From CAYXUW01 sp964468375 (GTDB lineage Bacteria; Planctomycetota; Phycisphaerae; Sedimentisphaerales; Anaerobacaceae), in NCBI GenBank assembly GCA_964468375.1, contig CAYXUW010000081.1:1-10760 (forward strand): DNA of 10,760 bases. The letters run 5' to 3'. Numbering within the stretch: the first letter of the stretch is position 1; the number at the start of each line of letters is the position of its first letter. The position numbers and the translations under genes are program-made. The notes below the pieces were generated by a model. The model was not told the DNA's origin. It was given only the letters and a program-made list of their open reading frames with translations, and ran no database searches. This document shows positions 6,674 through 10,760 of this stretch, one piece after another.

Positions 6674-6703
6674 TATAAATAAGTATTCTGAATTATCCGT
6701 CAA
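6674..6703 (-). promoter_or_regulatory. Weak candidate promoter of the small multidrug export-type gene
   Basis: On the minus strand TTGACG (6698-6703) is followed after 18 bases by TTTATA (6674-6679), a weak -10 (three of six). The -35 region forms part of TTGACGGATAA (6693-6703), the same 11 bases found upstream of the lipoprotein gene (4203-4213). Confidence 0.28.
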
Positions 6704-6735
6704 ATTCAAGATTTTTCTGAATTACCGATTAATTA

Positions 6736-6764
6736 TTGACTTTTCGGCGTTAACGGGGGAAAAT
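6736..6764 (+). promoter_or_regulatory. Candidate promoter of the pyrroline-5-carboxylate dehydrogenase gene
   Basis: TTGACT (6736-6741) and GAAAAT (6759-6764) are separated by 17 bases, matching five and four of six sigma-70 positions. Transcription would begin near 6771, giving a leader of about 33 bases that contains the strong ribosome binding site. Confidence 0.38.
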
Positions 6765-6790
6765 GCTCGTTTTGACTATCCCAGAATTTT

Positions 6791-6798
6791 AAGGAGGT
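6791..6798 (+). promoter_or_regulatory. Perfect Shine-Dalgarno deciding the dehydrogenase start
   Basis: AAGGAGGT is a full complement to the 16S rRNA 3' end and lies five bases before the ATG at 6804. It is by far the strongest ribosome binding site in the window and suggests high expression. Confidence 0.85.
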
Positions 6799-6803
6799 AA
6801 AGA

Positions 6804-8435
6804 ATGTTTAACGGTATTTTTCAAATTCCTCGACCGGTTAATGAACCGGGTTTACAGTATGCTCCCGGCAGTAGCGAACGTGCAGCTCTAAAGTCTAAGC
6901 TCAAAGAAATGCTCGGCGCACAGGTGGAGATCCCAGTGATTATCGCCGGAAAAGAAGTCCGCAACGGCAAGCTTAAGAATATCATCTGCCCCCACGACCA
7001 CAAGCATGTATTAGGCAAATATCACGAGGCCGACGCGGCGCTGACTATCAAGGCCGTCGACGCCGCTGAAAAGGCAAAAAAGCAATGGGGCGAAATGCCC
7101 TGGGAATCGAGGGCGGTCGTGCTGCTCAAAGCCGCCGAGTTGCTTGCCGGCAAATACCGTATGACTTTGAACGCAGCAACAATGCTCAATATGAGCAAGA
7201 CCCCGCACCAGGCCGAGATTGATTCGGCCTGTGAGTTGATTGACTTCTGGCGATTCAACCCGCACTTTATGGAAGAGGTATACGGCGACCAGCCGATGTC
7301 GACTCCCGGCGTGCTGAACTATATGGAGCACCGTCCGCTCGACGGCTTCGTCCTTGCCTTAACGCCGTTCAACTTTACCTCCATTGCGGGTAATCTCCCG
7401 ACGGCACCGGCTCTGATGGGCAATACCGTCGTATGGAAGCCCGCTTCGGCTGCCGTCCTGCCCGCATACTTTCTTATGAAAGTCCTTGAGGAAGCAGGTA
7501 TGCCCCCCGGAGTTATAAATATGATCCCCGGCCCCGGCCCCGTTGTCGGCCCGCCCGCACTAAACGATATTCGGCTTGGCGGCATCCACTTTACGGGCAG
7601 CACCTATGTATTCTCGACAATCTGGCTGGCCGTCGGCTCGGACATCCGGAAATACGTCTCGTATCCGAGAATCGTCGGCGAAACCGGCGGAAAAGACTTC
7701 ATATTTGCTCACGCAAGCTGCGATATCGACGCCCTCGTAACCGCCCTCGTCCGCGGCTCGTTTGAATATCAGGGCCAGAAATGCTCAGCTTGTTCGAGAG
7801 CATATGTCCCGGATTCCATCTGGCCGCAGGTCAAAGAGCGAATGCTCGCTGAAATCGCGACTATTAAAATGGGTGATGTAACCGACTTCGGCACTTTTAT
7901 GGGAGCCGTTATCGACAAAAAGTCTTTCGATACCATCAACGGCTATATCGAATTTGCCAAGGGTTCGCCCGATATGGAAATCATAGTTGGCGGCGGTTCT
8001 GACAACTCCAAAGGTTACTTCATCGAGCCGACCGTTGTGGTATCTAAAGACCCGAAATCTAAATTGATGGTCGAGGAGATATTCGGCCCGGTATTAACAT
8101 TGTATGTTTATCCCGAAGGCGAATACGACCAGACTTTGGAAATCTGCGATAAGACTTCTCCCTATGCCCTGACCGGTGCGATTTTCGCCCTCGAGCGCGG
8201 CGCCATCGTTAAGGCGATGGATGTCCTGCGCCACGCTGCGGGTAATTTCTATGTCAACGACAAGCCCACAGGTGCGGTTGTCGCCCAGCAGCCGTTCGGC
8301 GGCACACGCGCATCGGGCACCAATGATAAGGCTGGCAGCTGGCTTAACCTTGAGCGATGGGTCTCGCCGCGGGCAATTAAGGAAACATTCCTGCCGCCGA
8401 GGGATTACCGTTATCCGTATATGAAGCCGGAATAA
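6804..8435 (+). CDS. pruA: 1-pyrroline-5-carboxylate dehydrogenase (ALDH4A1-like)
   Basis: An NAD-dependent aldehyde dehydrogenase oxidising L-glutamate gamma-semialdehyde (from pyrroline-5-carboxylate) to glutamate, the last step of proline catabolism. The 543-residue length and sequence fit the stand-alone type typified by mitochondrial ALDH4A1 rather than the C-terminal half of PutA. Telling blocks include QAEIDSACELIDFWRFNP, PFNFTSIAGNLPTAPALMGN, YQGQKCSACSRAYVP, EEIFGPVL and PFGGTRASGTNDKAG. The nucleotide-binding motif FTGST is at 263-267, the general-base E293 lies in GETGGK, and the catalytic C327 in QKCSAC, so the enzyme looks intact. The start is fixed by a perfect Shine-Dalgarno. 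No proline dehydrogenase gene is visible on either side, so the semialdehyde may come from a distant gene or from arginine/ornithine breakdown. Codons tend to end in C or G more than in the flanking genes, in keeping with high expression. Confidence 0.93.
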   Translation: MFNGIFQIPRPVNEPGLQYAPGSSERAALKSKLKEMLGAQVEIPVIIAGKEVRNGKLKNIICPHDHKHVLGKYHEADAALTIKAVDAAEKAKKQWGEMPWESRAVVLLKAAELLAGKYRMTLNAATMLNMSKTPHQAEIDSACELIDFWRFNPHFMEEVYGDQPMSTPGVLNYMEHRPLDGFVLALTPFNFTSIAGNLPTAPALMGNTVVWKPASAAVLPAYFLMKVLEEAGMPPGVINMIPGPGPVVGPPALNDIRLGGIHFTGSTYVFSTIWLAVGSDIRKYVSYPRIVGETGGKDFIFAHASCDIDALVTALVRGSFEYQGQKCSACSRAYVPDSIWPQVKERMLAEIATIKMGDVTDFGTFMGAVIDKKSFDTINGYIEFAKGSPDMEIIVGGGSDNSKGYFIEPTVVVSKDPKSKLMVEEIFGPVLTLYVYPEGEYDQTLEICDKTSPYALTGAIFALERGAIVKAMDVLRHAAGNFYVNDKPTGAVVAQQPFGGTRASGTNDKAGSWLNLERWVSPRAIKETFLPPRDYRYPYMKPE

Positions 8436-8454
8436 AAGCGCAACAGCGGTTTTT
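8434..8454 (+). terminator. Weak terminator-like stem after the dehydrogenase gene
   Basis: AAAA (8434-8437) pairs with TTTT (8450-8453) and CGC (8439-8441) with GCG (8446-8448), with a G-G mismatch between and a four-base loop. The stem overlaps the stop codon and ends in TTTTT. It is short, so termination may be partial and some biotin-gene transcription could come from upstream. Confidence 0.28.
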
Positions 8455-8455
8455 A

Positions 8456-8484
8456 TGGAAATTGTCGCTCTGCAGTGCTAAAAT
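8456..8484 (+). promoter_or_regulatory. Candidate promoter of the biotin operon
   Basis: TGGAAA (8456-8461) and TAAAAT (8479-8484) are 17 bases apart, matching four and five of six positions. The start of transcription would fall near 8491, only about five bases before the bioB ATG. That agrees with the absence of a Shine-Dalgarno there. I see no BirA-type inverted repeat in this 60-base gap. Confidence 0.33.
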
Positions 8485-8495
8485 GACCGGCGGTT

Positions 8496-9422
8496 ATGAA
8501 TACTGTCGTAGAAAATAGCGAAGAGGCATTCCTGAATGCCCCCTTAGAAGGGCTTATTTCCAAGGCTGGCGAGGTTAGAAAAAGGTATTTAGGCGATAAG
8601 CTGGAGCTGTGCAGTATCCTCAATACTCGCTCCGGCCGATGCACCGAAGATTGCAAATTTTGTGCCCAGTCAACGAGATATCACACTGATATAGCGACAT
8701 ATCCGCTCAAATCCAAAGAAGAGATAGTCGAGGCGGCACAAAAAGCCAAAGCTATCGGTGCGGAAAACTTCGGCATTGTAACAAGCGGAAACCGCCTTAC
8801 CGACGAAGAAGTTGGTAGTATAGCGCAGGCGGTATCGGAAATAAAGGGCAGAATGGACATTGCTGTTTGCGCTTCTTTGGGCGCTTTGGAAAAATCACAG
8901 TTACAGCTTCTAAAAGAATCCGGCCTTTCGCGCTACCATCACAATATCGAGACATCCCGCTGTTTTTACCCGCATATTGTCTCAACACACAGCTTTGAAG
9001 AAAGAATCGAGACTATAAACTCAGCTAAGCAGCTCGGCCTCGAAATTTGCAGCGGCGGGATAATCGGAATGGGTGAGACTTGGCGGGACAGAATCGATAT
9101 GGCTTATACCTTAAAAGAGCTGGATGTTGACTCGGTTCCTTTGAACATATTAATCCCTATTGAAGGCACTCCTCTTGAATCCGCCGCACCTTTGTCAGTT
9201 GATGATGCCGTAAGGGCGATATGTATTTTCCGCATTATATTGAAAGATAAAAGCATAAAAATCGCAGCCGGCAGAGAGGCAACCTTCAAGGACTCGCAGC
9301 TTAAGGCGTTTATCGCCGGTGCAAATGGGATGCTTATAGGCGGATATCTGACCGTCAAAGGCGCAGGTCTCGATGCTGATTATGCACTCATCGAGGAGAT
9401 AAAGAGAGTATGGAAAGAATAG
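8496..9422 (+). CDS. bioB: Biotin synthase BioB (radical SAM), variant cluster ligands
   Basis: A radical SAM enzyme that inserts sulfur into dethiobiotin to give biotin. The 308 residues contain the [4Fe-4S] motif CTEDCKFC (C49, C53, C56), the substrate segment HNIETS, C125 (AVCASLG), C185 (EICSGG) and R260 (AAGRE). The latter three correspond to C128, C188 and R260 of the E. coli enzyme, ligands of the sacrificial auxiliary cluster. The fourth ligand, E. coli C97 in a F-C context, is replaced by G93 (ENFGIVTSG). An additional cysteine, C156, follows HNIETSR. This departs from the classical aerobic enzyme and may indicate the type known from obligate anaerobes, which uses a different auxiliary cluster. 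The start lacks a Shine-Dalgarno and may be near-leaderless. It overlaps bioF by 13 bases, so the two are translationally coupled. Confidence 0.95.
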   Translation: MNTVVENSEEAFLNAPLEGLISKAGEVRKRYLGDKLELCSILNTRSGRCTEDCKFCAQSTRYHTDIATYPLKSKEEIVEAAQKAKAIGAENFGIVTSGNRLTDEEVGSIAQAVSEIKGRMDIAVCASLGALEKSQLQLLKESGLSRYHHNIETSRCFYPHIVSTHSFEERIETINSAKQLGLEICSGGIIGMGETWRDRIDMAYTLKELDVDSVPLNILIPIEGTPLESAAPLSVDDAVRAICIFRIILKDKSIKIAAGREATFKDSQLKAFIAGANGMLIGGYLTVKGAGLDADYALIEEIKRVWKE

Positions 9423-10570
9423 ACTTTTTTTTATCACAGAGGAGAGCGGATGGTCTCCTTAGATTTTTAAGACCAGCCGATTTGCGCAGAGATGGAAAAA
9501 TTCGTTATGACGGTGCAGAACTGTTCGATTTTTCCTCTAATGATTATTTGGCCCTTTCTGGCCATCCGAAGCTCAAAGAAGCTTCTGCGAAAGCTGTTGG
9601 CTCTTTCGGCACAAGCGCTTCCGCATCGCGGCTTTTAAGTGGTGACCTTAAGCTTCACCATCAGCTTGAGGAAAAAATAGCCGAATTCAAAGATAAAGAA
9701 AGCGCTTTGATTTTTAATTCCGGCTATCAGGCCAACGTAGGGATAATAAGCGCATTATACGGCAGAGATGACGCCGTTTTTTGTGATAGATTGAGTCACG
9801 CCAGTATAATAGATGCGGTTCGCCAGTCCGGCGCCAAGCTTGTTCGCTTTAATCATAATGACCCGGAACACCTCGAATCTTTGCTAAAAAGACAAGGCAG
9901 CAAATTTAAAAGCCGCCTTATAGTTACCGAAACCGTTTTCAGTATGGATGGTGACAAACCGCCTTTAAAAGAGCTTGTAGATATCAAAGACAGATATGAT
10001 TGCTTTCTTATGGTTGATGAAGCGCACGCCACAGGCGTTTTCGGCCCCAACGGTGCAGGCGCCGTCGAAGAGCAGGGGCTTTCCGGCCACATAGAGTTAA
10101 TAATGGGAACGTTCAGCAAGGCCTTGGGTAGTTTCGGTGCTTATCTGGCCTGCTCAGAAAAAATAAAACAGTATCTCATAAATTCCTGCAGAAGCTTTAT
10201 CTACTCTACGGCTTTGCCGCCTTCAGTAATTGCGGCTAATATCGAAGCCATCGATGTCGTAAGAGATGAATCCTTCCGCAGAGAAACGCTACTCGCTAAC
10301 GCTGATTTCTTTCGCTCTCGACTTCGCGAAGAGGGTTTCGATGTAATCGGCTCTTCTCAAATAATTCCTCTGATTGTGGCCGGTAGCGATAGGGCGGTGA
10401 GTATTGGCCTCCAGCTTCAGCAGAGCGGTTTTTGGGTTCTTCCCATAAGGCCGCCCACCGTTCCACCGGGACAGGCAAGATTGAGGTTTTCGCTTACTTA
10501 TCATCATGATAAACAGCTTTTGGAAAAACTCGCCGACCGGATTGTTGAAGTTATGCGAAGCGAAACGTGA
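9410..10570 (+). CDS. bioF: 8-amino-7-oxononanoate synthase BioF
   Basis: A PLP-dependent alpha-oxoamine synthase that condenses L-alanine with pimeloyl-ACP or pimeloyl-CoA to give 8-amino-7-oxononanoate, the first step of biotin ring assembly. The 386-residue length is normal for BioF. Family blocks include DFSSNDYLALSGHP near the N-terminus, GTSASASRLLSGD, SGYQANVG and a cofactor-contacting DEAHATG with D203 and H206. The PLP Schiff-base lysine is K237 in GTFSKALGSFGAYLA, next to the residue number in E. coli (236). The C-terminal PIRPPTVPPGQARLRFSL is typical. KBL (2-amino-3-ketobutyrate ligase) is the main alternative in this superfamily, but the setting between bioB and bioA settles it. 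It starts 13 bases before the bioB stop and ends one base before bioA. Confidence 0.95.
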   Translation: MERIDFFLSQRRADGLLRFLRPADLRRDGKIRYDGAELFDFSSNDYLALSGHPKLKEASAKAVGSFGTSASASRLLSGDLKLHHQLEEKIAEFKDKESALIFNSGYQANVGIISALYGRDDAVFCDRLSHASIIDAVRQSGAKLVRFNHNDPEHLESLLKRQGSKFKSRLIVTETVFSMDGDKPPLKELVDIKDRYDCFLMVDEAHATGVFGPNGAGAVEEQGLSGHIELIMGTFSKALGSFGAYLACSEKIKQYLINSCRSFIYSTALPPSVIAANIEAIDVVRDESFRRETLLANADFFRSRLREEGFDVIGSSQIIPLIVAGSDRAVSIGLQLQQSGFWVLPIRPPTVPPGQARLRFSLTYHHDKQLLEKLADRIVEVMRSET

Positions 10571-10571
10571 T

Positions 10572-10760
10572 ATGAACGACTGGCTCAAAAAAGATTTACA
10601 GTATATCTGGCATCCTTACACCCAGATGAAGGACTGTCGAAAGATTCCGCCCATTCTTATAGAAAAGGCCAAAGGTGCCAAATTATACGACAATAAGGGA
10701 AACTTTTATTATGACACGATATCCAGTTGGTGGTGTAACGTCCACGGCCATAACCATCCC
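10572..10760 (+). CDS. bioA: DAPA aminotransferase BioA, 3' end outside window
   Basis: The first 63 codons of adenosylmethionine-8-amino-7-oxononanoate aminotransferase, a PLP enzyme that makes 7,8-diaminopelargonate from the BioF product. The frame starts with ATG one base after the bioF stop and runs open to the window edge. The N-terminal signature IWHPYTQMKD and the later SSWWCNVHGHNHP match BioA closely (E. coli has SSWW followed by HGYNHP), including the aromatic pair that lines the substrate pocket. The PLP lysine lies outside the window. There is no clear binding site, so translation probably depends on coupling with bioF. BioD, the next step, may follow downstream. Confidence 0.93.
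   Translation, partial: MNDWLKKDLQYIWHPYTQMKDCRKIPPILIEKAKGAKLYDNKGNFYYDTISSWWCNVHGHNHP

Noticed and set aside
6804..8435. The dehydrogenase as a fragment of a PutA fusion
   Set aside because: It begins with its own ATG and perfect Shine-Dalgarno, has full family length and matches the stand-alone ALDH4A1 type throughout.
8483..8518. Eleven-codon frame (MTGGYEYCRRK) overlapping the bioB start, a possible leader peptide
   Set aside because: It has no ribosome binding site, no run of a biotin-related or attenuation-type codon and no following attenuator, and it falls on the candidate -10; chance is the simpler reading.

Overview
The window looks like ordinary chromosome of a bacterium with moderate G+C, most likely a planctomycete of the Phycisphaerae/Sedimentisphaerales type. 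That assignment is an inference. It rests mainly on the 362-residue protein at 4362-5450 (N-terminal helix-turn-helix, acidic low-complexity middle with a GSGSGLLDL element, two membrane helices, lysine-rich tail), an architecture I associate with planctomycetes. The BioB variant also suggests an anaerobic or low-oxygen lifestyle. I see no insertion sequence, phage gene or CRISPR array.

Layout, left to right. (1) 2-3205, plus strand: a signalling operon with a membrane sensor histidine kinase (its 5' end lies outside the window) and two tandem, paralogous OmpR/PhoB-type response regulators whose reading frames overlap. (2) 3284-5450, minus strand: an OmpA-domain lipoprotein and, upstream of it, the HTH/membrane/lysine-tail protein, which has a clear intrinsic terminator and a good candidate promoter. 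(3) 5742-5817, plus strand: tRNA-Pro with anticodon TGG. (4) 5888-6634, minus strand: a polytopic membrane protein of the small multidrug export (COG2426) type. (5) 6804-8435, plus strand: a stand-alone 1-pyrroline-5-carboxylate dehydrogenase resembling ALDH4A1, with a perfect Shine-Dalgarno. (6) 8496 to the right edge, plus strand: a tightly packed biotin operon bioB-bioF-bioA, with bioA cut by the window end.

How the parts work together. The kinase and two regulators form one phosphorelay unit, probably with one input and two DNA-binding outputs. The biotin genes cover steps from pimeloyl thioester to biotin: BioF makes KAPA, BioA makes DAPA and BioB closes the thiophane ring. BioD is not in view and may lie downstream. 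The dehydrogenase feeds proline or ornithine carbon into glutamate; no proline dehydrogenase is visible beside it. The two minus-strand genes at 3284-5450 both concern the cell envelope or membrane.

Gaps over about 250 bases are 4061-4361 (candidate promoter for the lipoprotein gene, terminator of the HTH gene) and 5451-5741 (leader hairpin and promoter of the HTH gene, an unexplained stem-loop and the tRNA promoter region). The points most worth a second look are the HTH/membrane/lysine-tail protein, the BioB lacking one canonical cluster cysteine, and the twin response regulators.
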